Of a stretch of DNA of 7,598 nt, positions 1-6,941 are shown one piece after another; position 1 is the first letter of the stretch; every line of letters begins with the position of its first letter. The stretch comes from Chloroflexi bacterium UBA6077. Lineage in GTDB: Bacteria; Chloroflexota; UBA6077. Location of the stretch: the NCBI GenBank assembly GCA_002436065.1, contig DIXP01000078.1:1-7598 (forward strand). The letters are read 5' to 3'. The notes under the pieces were generated by a model, which was not told the DNA's origin, ran no database searches, and saw nothing but the letters and a program-made list of their open reading frames with translations. The translations under genes and the position numbers were made by a program.

Positions 1-112
1 ATGCGAGCGCAGCGAAGATTTTTTCTATCTGATCTCTTCTCAAAAACTTCTTGTCTTCGTATCGAACAGAGGGATACGGGATTCTCTTGAAAGGATTTTC
101 CTCTACCGGAAT

Positions 113-574
113 ATGAATCGTCCATACCAAATTACGGGCGCAATATTCCTGCTGTTCTCGGCGTTCATCGCCTGGGAGGCATGGAACAACCTGCTCTTCT
201 ACACACCTATAGGCCCAGGCGCAGGCTTCTTTCCCTTCTGGCTGGCGGTCGTCTTGGGCATACTGTCGCTGGTAATGATCTACAATGCCACCTTCAAGCG
301 CGAGGAGCCGATGCCTAGCGACTTCTTGCCGACTCACGCCGGCTATCTGCGCATCGGGGCCATTCTAATGGTCCTGGTGCTGACGATCCTCCTGATAGTC
401 CCCTTGGGATTCCGTCTCACCACGCTGGCCTTCCTTATAGCGCTGATGTACACCCTGGGTCGCCCTACCCCTCTAGCTACCGTCCCCATCGCCATCGCCG
501 GCAGTTGGGGTACCTACTGGGTTTTCGTTGAATTGCTAAGGATCCCGCTCCCTGTCGGGAACTTCGGCATTTAG
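113..574 (+). CDS. tctB: Tripartite tricarboxylate transporter small membrane subunit, TctB family
   Basis: Predicted small integral-membrane subunit of a TctABC-type secondary transporter, which takes up carboxylates delivered by a periplasmic TctC binding protein. The 153-residue length is normal for the family. Hydrophobic segments are visible at about 8-26, 42-58, 81-99 and 103-143. The family hallmark GPGAGFFPFW is at residues 34-43, and the protein ends in the characteristic LLRIPLPVGNFGI-type tail. The reading frame stays open to the left edge but has no ATG, GTG or TTG before 113, so Met113 is the first usable start. It places the first membrane helix at the N-terminus as expected. 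No good Shine-Dalgarno precedes it; a weak AAGGA lies 16 nt upstream. It is followed 9 nt later by tctA. The upstream 112 nt are AT-richer and show no recognisable gene. The substrate cannot be told from sequence. Confidence 0.9.
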   Translation: MNRPYQITGAIFLLFSAFIAWEAWNNLLFYTPIGPGAGFFPFWLAVVLGILSLVMIYNATFKREEPMPSDFLPTHAGYLRIGAILMVLVLTILLIVPLGFRLTTLAFLIALMYTLGRPTPLATVPIAIAGSWGTYWVFVELLRIPLPVGNFGI

Positions 575-579
575 GAGGG
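574..579 (+). promoter_or_regulatory. Shine-Dalgarno of tctA overlapping the tctB stop
   Basis: GGAGGG begins on the last base of the tctB TAG stop codon (572-574) and lies 4 nt before the tctA ATG at 584. The overlap supports translational coupling of the two transporter subunits and fixes the tctA start. Confidence 0.75.
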
Positions 580-583
580 CCAA

Positions 584-2080
584 ATGGAAAGCCTCGGGTT
601 CTTGATCAACGGGTTCAGCACAGCCCTCCAGCCGACCAATCTGCTTTTCGCCCTGATGGGTGCCATCATGGGCACTCTAGTCGGCGTCCTTCCCGGACTG
701 GGTCCCGCAGCTGGCACCGCGATTCTGATCCCCGTTACGTTCGTCCTCGAGCCCACGCCCGCCATCATTATGCTGGCCGCCATCTACTACGGGGCGATGT
801 ACGGGGGTACGATTACCAGCGTGCTGATCAACACCCCCGGCGAAGCAGCCTCGGCCATCACCTGTCTGGAGGGGTACGAGATGGCCAAGAGGGGCAGGGC
901 GGGAGCAGCCCTGGCCATCGCGGCAATCGGATCGTTCGTGGGAGGCAACGTGGCGACCTTGGCCCTGGTGCTGGTGGCCCTTCCTCTTACCAATCTGGCC
1001 CTCAAGTTCGGCGCCCCAGAGTTCTTCGCCATGATGATCGTGGGACTCTCCCTAGTCACCAGTCTCGCTAGCTCGTCACTGGTCAGGGCGCTGATGTCGG
1101 CGGTCCTAGGGCTTCTGATCGCCATGGTGGGTATCGACCCAATGACAGGCACCCCCCGCTTCATTTTTGGACAGGTGGAGTTGCTGGATGGCTTCGGCAT
1201 CGTGCCTGTGGTTATGGGGTTGTTCGGCCTGGGCGAGATATTCGTTAACGCTCAGTCTTCAACCGGGCAGCTGTTTGATAGCAAGATGAGTAGTCTGATC
1301 CCGACGAAGAAGGAGCTGAAGGACTCCGCTATGCCAATCGTCCGGGGCACATTCATCGGCATCTTCTTAGGCTTCATCCCGGGCGTTGGCAACACAGTCC
1401 CTGCCTTCATGTCCTATGCGGCTGAGAAGAAGTTTTCCAAGCACCCGGAGAAGTGGGGAACCGGCATGATTGAGGGGGTGGCTGGACCGGAGACGGCGAA
1501 CAACTCATACGCCAACGCGGCGTTGATCCCCCTGTTCACCTTGGGCGTTCCATCCTCGCCCACAATTGCCGTCCTGATGGGCGCCTTCATGATGAACGGC
1601 CTGATCCCCGGCCCGTTCCTGTTCAAGGAGCATGCTGAGTTCGTGTGGGCCGTCATCGCCAGCCTTTACATCGGGAACGCCATGTTGCTGATCCTGAACT
1701 TGCCGCTCATCCCCATGTGGGTTTCCATCCTGAGGATCCCCTACCCCATCCTGTTCGCGCTGATCCTGCTGTTCTGCGTGTTGGGCGCTTACAGTCTGAA
1801 CAACTCCGTCTTCGACATCGGGGTAATGACGGCCTTTGGCGTGGTCGGCTACATGTTCCGAAAGCTGGACATACCAATGGCGCCCCTAGTGCTGACCCTG
1901 ATTCTTGCTCCGCTCATGGAGGATGCGCTCCGAACGTCGCTGGATATGTCGAGAGGAGACTTCACTATATTTTTCACGCGGCCTATCTCGGCGACTCTGC
2001 TGGCCATCTCTGCAGTCATCGTCATCACCTCCACCGTTGGCATCATGAACGCGGTGAGAGGCGAGGACACGCAGGTTTGA
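584..2080 (+). CDS. tctA: Tripartite tricarboxylate transporter large permease subunit, TctA family
   Basis: Predicted main transport subunit of the TctABC system in the cytoplasmic membrane, moving a carboxylate inward, probably driven by an ion gradient as in characterised members. At 498 residues with about a dozen hydrophobic segments it matches the usual family size. Family signatures are clear: GVLPGLGPAAGTAILIP at 34-50, YYGAMYGGTITSVLINTPGE at 68-87, the second-half counterpart GFIPGVGNTVPAFMSYAAEKK at 263-283 (two inverted-repeat halves), EGVAGPETANNSYANAALIP at 297-316, and LGVPSSPTIAVLMGAFMMNG at 320-339. The gene is intact with a strong ribosome binding site coupled to tctB. The binding protein TctC is not in the window. 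The AOR family gene starts 85 nt downstream on the same strand, suggesting that the transported compound, or one close to it, is a substrate or product of that enzyme. Substrate identity is unknown; in this family it ranges from citrate to aromatic acids. Confidence 0.96.
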   Translation: MESLGFLINGFSTALQPTNLLFALMGAIMGTLVGVLPGLGPAAGTAILIPVTFVLEPTPAIIMLAAIYYGAMYGGTITSVLINTPGEAASAITCLEGYEMAKRGRAGAALAIAAIGSFVGGNVATLALVLVALPLTNLALKFGAPEFFAMMIVGLSLVTSLASSSLVRALMSAVLGLLIAMVGIDPMTGTPRFIFGQVELLDGFGIVPVVMGLFGLGEIFVNAQSSTGQLFDSKMSSLIPTKKELKDSAMPIVRGTFIGIFLGFIPGVGNTVPAFMSYAAEKKFSKHPEKWGTGMIEGVAGPETANNSYANAALIPLFTLGVPSSPTIAVLMGAFMMNGLIPGPFLFKEHAEFVWAVIASLYIGNAMLLILNLPLIPMWVSILRIPYPILFALILLFCVLGAYSLNNSVFDIGVMTAFGVVGYMFRKLDIPMAPLVLTLILAPLMEDALRTSLDMSRGDFTIFFTRPISATLLAISAVIVITSTVGIMNAVRGEDTQV

Positions 2081-2165
2081 GACAGGCATTGCCAGGCGAG
2101 CCATGGACACACAGTTGATGATGTAGACGGCATAGTCCTATCTGTCTGGAGGGAAGCTGATCCAC

Positions 2166-4034
2166 ATGCGTAGCAATGTTCCGGGTTATGCTGGGAGACT
2201 CCTGAGGGTTGACCTGCGTCGGCGGGAGTTCACCGACGTGGTGTTCGACGAGCCTACCCTTCGCAAATGGGTTGGTGGTAGCGGTTTGGGTGCGAAGATC
2301 CTGTACGACGAGGTGGCCTCGGATGTCACGTGGGATGACCCTGAGAACCGGCTCATCGTGGCCACAGGGCCGTTGGCGGGAACGAAGGTGAACGGCTCCG
2401 GTACCTTCTCTGCGGTGACGGTAGGCCCGATGACGGGAGGTTCCACCACTACCCAGGCTAATGGCTTCCTCGGGGCCTACATGAAGTTCTCAGGGTATGA
2501 CGGGTTGATCCTTCAAGGGCACGCGGACCGATGGGTCTACCTCTATCTCCATGATGGGGTTGCCGAACTGCGCGATGCCGAGCACTTGCTGGGTCTGGAC
2601 ACCTATGAGATGCACGCTGCGATCGCAGCCGAGCTAGGTAAGAAGGAGCGGGAGATCAGCGTCTTCGGGGTGGGGCCGGCAGGGGAGAGGCAGGTGCGGT
2701 TCGCAGCCATCATCGGGGACCACGGTCACGCAGCCGGGCACAACGGGTCAGGCGCGGTTATGGGCTCCAAACGGGTGAAGGCCGTGGTGGCGGCGCGCGG
2801 GCCAAGAGGGTTTGCCGTGGCCGACGAAGCGGCAGTCTCGGAGGCCGCCAAGAGGCTGACGGAGGCGGTGCTGGCCAATCCCGTGGGCCGCAACGGGTAC
2901 GAATGGGGCACCAGCCAGAACTTCGTGGGGGCAGCCAAGGGTGGATGGCTGCCGATCAAGAACTACACCACCAGTCTTTTTGCCGAGGCGCCGGCGTTCA
3001 TGGGGGAGAGGTACCGGCAGTCACTTGAGATGAAACCGTCGCCCTGCTGGGCATGCCGCTCCAAGCACCTGCACATGGTAACCATCACAGAAGGTCCCTA
3101 CGCTGGTTTCTACGGCGAGGAGCCGGAGTACGAGCAGTGGGCGGCCTGGGGTCCCGTGATCGGCAATACCGACGTGACCGGCGCTGTCGTGCTCTCAGTC
3201 GAGGTGGACCGGTTGGGGCTGGAGAACAACGAGGCTGGCTGGGTGATCGGTTGGGCTATTGAGTGCTACGAACGAGGCATCCTCACGAAGGAGGACACCG
3301 GTGGCCTTGAGATGACCTGGGGGAACGTGGAAGCTGCCAGGGCCATGCTTCGCAAGATCGCCCACAGGGAAGGGATCGGCGACCTGTTGGCCGAGGGGGT
3401 GAAGCGGGCATCGGAGAAGTGGGGAAGGGGTGGCGAGGAGCTGGCCGTGTACACGATGAGGGGGAACTCACCCAGGGGCCACGACCACCGGGCTCGCTGG
3501 GTAGAGATGCTGGACAGCTGTGTCTCGGATACAGGCACCATCTCTGTAGGGCCCGTCACGCTGCCAGAGGAGCAGGGTGCGCCTGCCAAGTTCGATGCGT
3601 TCAACTGGGAGCAGGTGGCTGAGGTGGCAGGGAAGCACCAAGGGCGCATGGTGTTCGAGGACTGCCTTGGGACCTGTCGCTTCACCACTCGCGGCCCGCT
3701 TGCGGCGGTAGCTGCTGCCGTCGCTGCAGCGACAGGATGGGACTTCACCGAAAGCGAGGGGATCGAGGTCGGGCGTCGGACCGTGAATCTGCTGAGGGCC
3801 TTCAACCTGAAGCGGGGGTTGACCGCAGCGCTTGAATACCCCTCGAAGCGGTATGGCTCGACTCCAGTCGATGGTCCTGCGGTGGGCAAGTCAGTTGCAC
3901 CGTATTGGGAGGAGATGAGAGCGGGCTATTATCGTTTGATGGGATGGGAGCTGGAGACTGGACGGCCCTTGCCAGAAACCCTGGAAGCGCTGGGGTTGGG
4001 AACTGTCGCGGGGGATCTGTGGGGTGATGCGTAG
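2166..4034 (+). CDS. Aldehyde:ferredoxin oxidoreductase family protein with altered Fe-S ligand set
   Basis: Predicted cytoplasmic tungsten (or molybdenum) bis-pterin enzyme of the AOR family, which interconverts aldehydes and carboxylic acids with ferredoxin as electron carrier. At 622 residues it is family length. The N-terminal domain (about 1-215) carries the family opening GYAGRLLRVDLRRRE at 7-21, WVGGSGLGAKIL at 35-46, TGPLAGT at 67-73 and the AGHNGSGAVMGSKRVKAV block at 190-207. Pterin-binding DxxGLx-type motifs are at 348-353 (DRLGLE) and 499-504 (DCLGTC). The [4Fe-4S] site should be C-x2-C-x3-C plus a distal Cys. Here it is C294, C297, H301 and C504, so the third ligand position is histidine. 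GPYAG (310-314) and the acidic PEYE (320-323) follow as in relatives. The RGHDHRARW segment (437-445) is histidine-rich. The start follows GGAGGG at 2148-2153. No ferredoxin or MoaD-like gene is adjacent. The substrate is unknown; the neighbouring TctBA genes suggest a small carboxylic acid or its aldehyde. The family call is firm, the activity is not. Confidence 0.92.
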   Translation: MRSNVPGYAGRLLRVDLRRREFTDVVFDEPTLRKWVGGSGLGAKILYDEVASDVTWDDPENRLIVATGPLAGTKVNGSGTFSAVTVGPMTGGSTTTQANGFLGAYMKFSGYDGLILQGHADRWVYLYLHDGVAELRDAEHLLGLDTYEMHAAIAAELGKKEREISVFGVGPAGERQVRFAAIIGDHGHAAGHNGSGAVMGSKRVKAVVAARGPRGFAVADEAAVSEAAKRLTEAVLANPVGRNGYEWGTSQNFVGAAKGGWLPIKNYTTSLFAEAPAFMGERYRQSLEMKPSPCWACRSKHLHMVTITEGPYAGFYGEEPEYEQWAAWGPVIGNTDVTGAVVLSVEVDRLGLENNEAGWVIGWAIECYERGILTKEDTGGLEMTWGNVEAARAMLRKIAHREGIGDLLAEGVKRASEKWGRGGEELAVYTMRGNSPRGHDHRARWVEMLDSCVSDTGTISVGPVTLPEEQGAPAKFDAFNWEQVAEVAGKHQGRMVFEDCLGTCRFTTRGPLAAVAAAVAAATGWDFTESEGIEVGRRTVNLLRAFNLKRGLTAALEYPSKRYGSTPVDGPAVGKSVAPYWEEMRAGYYRLMGWELETGRPLPETLEALGLGTVAGDLWGDA

Positions 4035-4087
4035 CTTCCCTGTGAAGCACTTGGACTAGGATCGGGTGTGCTTTCTCCCGCGTGACA

Positions 4088-4125
4088 CACCCCGAGCTTC
4101 CAGGAGTCCCTGGAAGCTCGGGGTG
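4088..4125 (+). terminator. Long perfect stem-loop after the AOR gene
   Basis: Arms CACCCCGAGCTTCCAGG (4088-4104) and CCTGGAAGCTCGGGGTG (4109-4125) form a perfect 17-bp stem around a 4-nt loop, 53 nt after the AOR stop. Only a short TTT follows (4128-4130), so it is not a classical U-tract terminator. Its position and strength still suggest termination or mRNA 3'-end protection of the tctBA-AOR unit. Confidence 0.65.
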
Positions 4126-4189
4126 CATTTGCTCCAGAGGTTTGAGAGGGCAGCGAGGAGCAGTCTGACAACGGAATAGAGGCTACGCG

Positions 4190-4215
4190 AGGGGCGGCCG
4201 TTTGGCCGCCCCTTT
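4190..4215 (+). terminator. Rho-independent-type terminator
   Basis: GGGGCGGCC (4191-4199) and GGCCGCCCC (4204-4212) pair perfectly around the loop GTTT, extended by an A-T pair (4190/4213) and followed by TTT. This is the more classical terminator of the two hairpins downstream of the AOR gene and isolates the DUF421 gene from read-through. Confidence 0.7.
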
Positions 4216-4338
4216 CCTGTTCAAGAGGGGTTCTATGTACTGGTATGCCCCGTGCATCGGGACAGGACGGATTGATGGAAGCCGCAGCGCGATGAATCGT
4301 CGGCGAGGGACGGCTGGTACACTGGAGGGCGGAAAGGA

Positions 4339-4878
4339 ATGCCTGGTTTTCTCTCGGAGGTAGACTGGCAGAGTCTCTTCGTGCCTCAGGTGCCACTGCT
4401 GGAGAGCATCCTCCGCATGTCCGTGGTCTACCTCTTCCTCATCGGGCTCTTTCGGGTGGTGTTGAAGCGGGAGGCCGCGAGCCTCAGCATCAGCGACCTG
4501 CTGGTGGTGGTGTTGGTAGCCGATGCCGTGCAGAACGCCATGGCCGGCAGCTACAACACCGTCACCGACGGTCTGATTCTCGCCAGCACGCTGGTGTTCT
4601 GGGACTGGTTCCTCTCATACGCGGCCATGCGCTGGCGGGGCTTCCGGCGGATCCTACGCCCGGCGCCCCTCCTGCTGATACGAAATGGGCAGATCATCTG
4701 GTCCAACCTGGGCAAGGAGTTGCTGACGGAGGAGGAGTTGGTCAGCAATCTGCGACTCCAGGGCGTGAATAAGGTCAACCAGGTTGAGTACGCCTTCATG
4801 GAGATGGATGGGCGCATCAGCGTGATCACGAGAGCACGCAGGCAGAGACGCGGGGCGGAGGAGAAGAAGGTCGCGTGA
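4339..4878 (+). CDS. DUF421 (YetF-type) membrane protein
   Basis: Small membrane protein of the DUF421 family, typified by the Bacillus YetF/YdfS proteins; its biochemical role is poorly defined. At 179 residues it is slightly short compared with Bacillus members but typical of the single-domain bacterial form. Three hydrophobic segments lie at about 24-41, 52-66 and 76-95, followed by a soluble C-terminal domain. Family features include SISDLLVVVLVADAVQNAM (50-68), the PLLLIRNGQI strand (110-119), the LTEEELVSNLRLQGV helix (129-143) and EYAFMEMDGRISVI (150-163). The C-terminus is a basic tail (RARRQRRGAEEKK). The ATG at 4339 is preceded by GGAGGG at 4324-4329 (9-nt spacing); an AAAGGA directly abuts the ATG and is too close to serve. 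The gene stands alone, with terminators on both sides, and converges on the minus-strand block. Confidence 0.88.
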   Translation: MPGFLSEVDWQSLFVPQVPLLESILRMSVVYLFLIGLFRVVLKREAASLSISDLLVVVLVADAVQNAMAGSYNTVTDGLILASTLVFWDWFLSYAAMRWRGFRRILRPAPLLLIRNGQIIWSNLGKELLTEEELVSNLRLQGVNKVNQVEYAFMEMDGRISVITRARRQRRGAEEKKVA

Positions 4879-4885
4879 GATCCCA

Positions 4886-4924
4886 GCCTACGGGGGTGAG
4901 GATGCCGCTCATCCCCCCGTAGGC
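4886..4924. terminator. Bidirectional stem-loop between convergent genes
   Basis: GCCTACGGGGG (4886-4896) pairs perfectly with CCCCCGTAGGC (4914-4924). Inside, TGAG (4897-4900) pairs with CTCA (4908-4911), leaving a 2-nt bulge and a 7-nt loop. It sits 7 nt after the DUF421 stop and 11 nt beyond the stop of the opposing minus-strand gene, so it can serve both. No T-tract follows on either strand. Confidence 0.7.
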
Positions 4925-4935
4925 CCATTGTCGAA

Positions 4936-6282
4936 TCAGTTGAGGGAGGGAGCGGCCAGATCGATCAGGCCGTCCATGTATGCCTTGATTGAGTCGACGC
5001 CGCACAGCTTCTCGTAGAAGAAATTGTTGACGATGTTGATCACCTCTGCCCGTGCCGCCTCCGCCTGGGCCGACAGCTCCTGGCAAGCTTCCTCCTTGGA
5101 GAGGATGTCCCGCAGCCGGAGAAGCAGCCGCACGATCTCCACCTCCTTCTCCCCCTCCAGCGTCCTCACCACACTGAGGACCAGCTGGTCGGTCTGCTCC
5201 AGGAGCGTCTCCATTGTCATGCTGGATCCCGGGGCGAAGCAGTCGTCCACGGTGCGAATCAGCGACCACACCTGGTACAGCAGGGTGGCGGGCTCGTCGA
5301 ACAGCTCACGCAGGAAGGCGGCCTCCTCGTATCGGCCCTTGAGCCGGAAGATGTTGTACATCCGCTTGGCCACCTTGCCGTAGTTGACGTCCTTGGTCAG
5401 GTACTTCCTGACCTCCTTTTCGAGCTGGCCCACGTAGTTGTCCAGTGCATCGCTGGCCACATGCTTCGCCAGCTTGGTGAAGAGAGGGATGGACTCAGCC
5501 TCCAGGTACACCTCCTGGAAGTAGGGGTCCAGGTAGCCGTCCAGAGGGGTGATGGTGCCATCGGGCGCCTCCCAGGTGACGTCCAGCATGTTGCTGGCGT
5601 TGACCAGGCTTTTGTGGACACGGTCAGCCACCACCCAGTCCAGCTTGCACCAACCGGGGTTGTCGGCAACCTCCTCCCACCGAATCTCTCTAGGGGTGCC
5701 ATCGGGTAGGGAGGCTTCGATCTTGCCCTCTTCGATCTGCCCCGACTTCCAGGCGATGGGCGACCCGGCCTTGCAGCTACGGCCATCGTTCACCACATCG
5801 CAGGGGTAGGACCCGAACTTGACCTCGATCAGCTGGTAGTCCGGTCCCTTGAGGGCGCTGAGAGCCTTCTCGCGCATGACCTGGGAGAGCAGCCCGCAGG
5901 CATCCTCCCGAGTGGGGGCAATGAGGTTGATCCGCTCGAAGTAGTCGGCGTCGCCGGGGTAGCTCTGGATCTTGGACTGGGCCGCGGAGCCGGACAGGGC
6001 AAGGGCCGTCTCCACCTGCCCCGGGCGATCCAGGAACTCCACCAGCTTCCCGATCCAGCGGAAGTGGGCCAACTCCTCGCGGCTGAAGTCCAGCATGCTG
6101 ACCCGGTGGCCAAAGACTCCAGTCTGAACGTCGACGGTAATGTCGGTCTCCTCCGCGGCTGCGGCAACGGCCGTGAGCCACTGAAGGGCGTCGGCCTCGT
6201 CCAGCTCGACACCGAGCCGCTGGGCGGATTCGATGATTCGAGTCAGGTCCTCCGAGGGGGTGGGGCGCAAGGTCTCGCTCAT
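4936..6282 (-). CDS. Hypothetical protein with nucleotidyltransferase-like signature
   Basis: I do not recognise a named family for this 448-residue soluble protein. Residues 97-113 read SGSAAQSKIQSYPGDAD: a Gly-Ser pair (98-99) followed after 11 residues by D111-A-D113 at the end of a predicted strand. This is the GS-x(9-13)-DxD signature of polymerase-beta-type nucleotidyltransferases. A plausible third catalytic acid is D215 in CKLDWVV (212-218), and KFGSYP (155-160) lies between. The N-terminal 90 residues look like a separate alpha/beta region. The C-terminal half from about 265 is mostly helical: VNYGKVAKRMYNIFRLKG at 299-316, an Asp/Glu-rich stretch, and an Ala/Glu-rich helix at 395-420. 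There is no signal peptide or membrane segment. The start is supported by GAAGGAG 7 nt before the ATG. It lies 62 nt downstream of a same-strand DEDDh exonuclease, possibly an operon, which hints at nucleic-acid or nucleotide processing. Substrate and role are unknown; a degenerate inactive transferase is possible. Confidence 0.8.
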   Translation of the reverse strand: MSETLRPTPSEDLTRIIESAQRLGVELDEADALQWLTAVAAAAEETDITVDVQTGVFGHRVSMLDFSREELAHFRWIGKLVEFLDRPGQVETALALSGSAAQSKIQSYPGDADYFERINLIAPTREDACGLLSQVMREKALSALKGPDYQLIEVKFGSYPCDVVNDGRSCKAGSPIAWKSGQIEEGKIEASLPDGTPREIRWEEVADNPGWCKLDWVVADRVHKSLVNASNMLDVTWEAPDGTITPLDGYLDPYFQEVYLEAESIPLFTKLAKHVASDALDNYVGQLEKEVRKYLTKDVNYGKVAKRMYNIFRLKGRYEEAAFLRELFDEPATLLYQVWSLIRTVDDCFAPGSSMTMETLLEQTDQLVLSVVRTLEGEKEVEIVRLLLRLRDILSKEEACQELSAQAEAARAEVINIVNNFFYEKLCGVDSIKAYMDGLIDLAAPSLN

Positions 6283-6289
6283 GGAGTTG

Positions 6290-6296
6290 CTCCTTC
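6290..6296 (-). promoter_or_regulatory. Shine-Dalgarno of the nucleotidyltransferase-like gene
   Basis: On the minus strand GAAGGAG precedes the ATG (6282-6280) with a 7-nt spacer. This is near-ideal and fixes the start. It contrasts with the exonuclease gene upstream, which has no such site. Confidence 0.8.
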
Positions 6297-6301
6297 ATGT
6301 C

Positions 6302-6335
6302 CCCTCTCCCTGAGGGAGAGGGCTAGGGTGAGGGC
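6302..6335. repeat. Palindromic dispersed-repeat-like element (CCCTCTCCCT/AGGGAGAGGG)
   Basis: CCCTCTCCCT (6302-6311) and AGGGAGAGGG (6313-6322) form a perfect 10-bp inverted repeat around a single G, followed by CTAGGGTGAGGG (6324-6335 region). From general knowledge, very similar CCCTCTCCC...GGGAGAGGG...AGGGTGAGGG elements recur between genes in many bacterial genomes. It fills most of the 62-nt gap between the exonuclease stop and the next gene. With one copy in view, its repeat status is inferred. It could also attenuate transcription or stabilise mRNA between the two genes. Confidence 0.6.
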
Positions 6336-6344
6336 TCCCCCGCC

Positions 6345-6935
6345 CTAACGGCGGGTTGTCAGCTCGTTGAGCATCGCCTCGAAGATGTCGGCCTGCAGCT
6401 CGGCATCCTCGAGTGCATGGTGGGTGAGGGGTTGGTTCCCGAGGTAGCGCCGGATGGCATAGCCCAGAGAGGACTCCTCCCAGGTGACGCCACGCAGACC
6501 CATGTAGACGGCCTTGATGTCCAATGGGCTGTAGCCAAAGGGGTTTCGCCCCAGGTAGCGGTGGAAGTAATCCGCCACAAACATCCAGTCGAAGGGCACG
6601 TTGAAGCCGACGAATATCAGCTTCTTCTCCCCTCCCAAGCCCTGTAACCAGGCCTCGAACCGCGCCATCGCCTCAGCGGGAGCGATTCCCCGGTCACGAA
6701 GCTCCTCAAGCGATAATTTGTTGACCTTCATGGCCTCGGGAACGAAATCCTCGCTCGCGGGCTTCAACTCGACGTAGAAGGTCTGTCGCGGCTTGCGGAT
6801 GGTGCACGCCCCGATGGACAGCAGGGAGTACTGGCTGGGGCTGGGACCCGATGCCTCCACGTCTACCGATATATAGGAGGGGATCTCCCGCGCGAAATCG
6901 CCCGACGGCGAATGGGATAGGGACTTCTTCTGCAT
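6345..6935 (-). CDS. DEDDh 3'-5' exonuclease (DnaQ/RNase T-like)
   Basis: A 196-residue stand-alone exonuclease domain that should remove nucleotides from DNA or RNA 3' ends using two metal ions. All DEDDh motifs are present: ExoI D25 and E27 in ISVDVEASG (22-30), ExoII D116 in GFNVPFDWMF (110-119), and ExoIII H172 and D177 in THHALEDAELQADIF (171-185). Length and layout fit the single-domain proofreading-like or RNase T/oligoribonuclease-type members; which substrate it prefers cannot be told. About 20 polar residues precede the first strand. No Shine-Dalgarno lies before the ATG. The minus strand there reads CCTCCT, the opposite of one, while a strong promoter sits exactly where a leaderless transcript would need it. 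The gene is followed by the nucleotidyltransferase-like gene on the same strand. Confidence 0.9.
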   Translation of the reverse strand: MQKKSLSHSPSGDFAREIPSYISVDVEASGPSPSQYSLLSIGACTIRKPRQTFYVELKPASEDFVPEAMKVNKLSLEELRDRGIAPAEAMARFEAWLQGLGGEKKLIFVGFNVPFDWMFVADYFHRYLGRNPFGYSPLDIKAVYMGLRGVTWEESSLGYAIRRYLGNQPLTHHALEDAELQADIFEAMLNELTTRR

Positions 6936-6941
6936 AGGAGG

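Larger units (their letters stand above)
4035..4338. other. Intergenic region between AOR and DUF421 genes
   Basis: About 300 nt with no convincing gene. It contains two separate hairpins (4088-4125 and 4190-4215). The remaining 120 nt before the next gene should hold its promoter, but I found no good -35/-10 pair. A 42-codon ORF from an ATG at 4235, preceded by AGAGGGG, runs to a stop at 4361-4363 and overlaps the start of the DUF421 gene in another frame. It resembles nothing I recognise and is probably chance. No tRNA or riboswitch architecture was recognised. Confidence 0.6.

Noticed and set aside
1..90. 29-codon open frame from an ATG at position 1 at the left edge
   Set aside because: No recognisable sequence and no visible upstream context; cannot be told from chance.
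2115..2144. Possible promoter upstream of the AOR gene (TTGATG, then TATCTG)
   Set aside because: The -10 match is weak (3/6) and the spacing 18 nt; not enough to split the AOR from the tctBA unit.
3266..3889. 207-codon minus-strand open frame inside the AOR gene
   Set aside because: It is antisense to conserved AOR motifs, with Ser/Pro/Ala-rich composition typical of a shadow frame in GC-rich DNA.
4235..4363. 42-residue ORF preceded by AGAGGGG and overlapping the DUF421 start
   Set aside because: The composition looks like chance translation, no family is recognised, and the overlap is out of frame with a well-supported gene.
5777..6298. 173-codon minus-strand frame overlapping the nucleotidyltransferase-like gene
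   Set aside because: Arg/Gly/Pro-rich frame-shifted reading of the same DNA; the other frame has the ideal Shine-Dalgarno and the GS/DxD motif.
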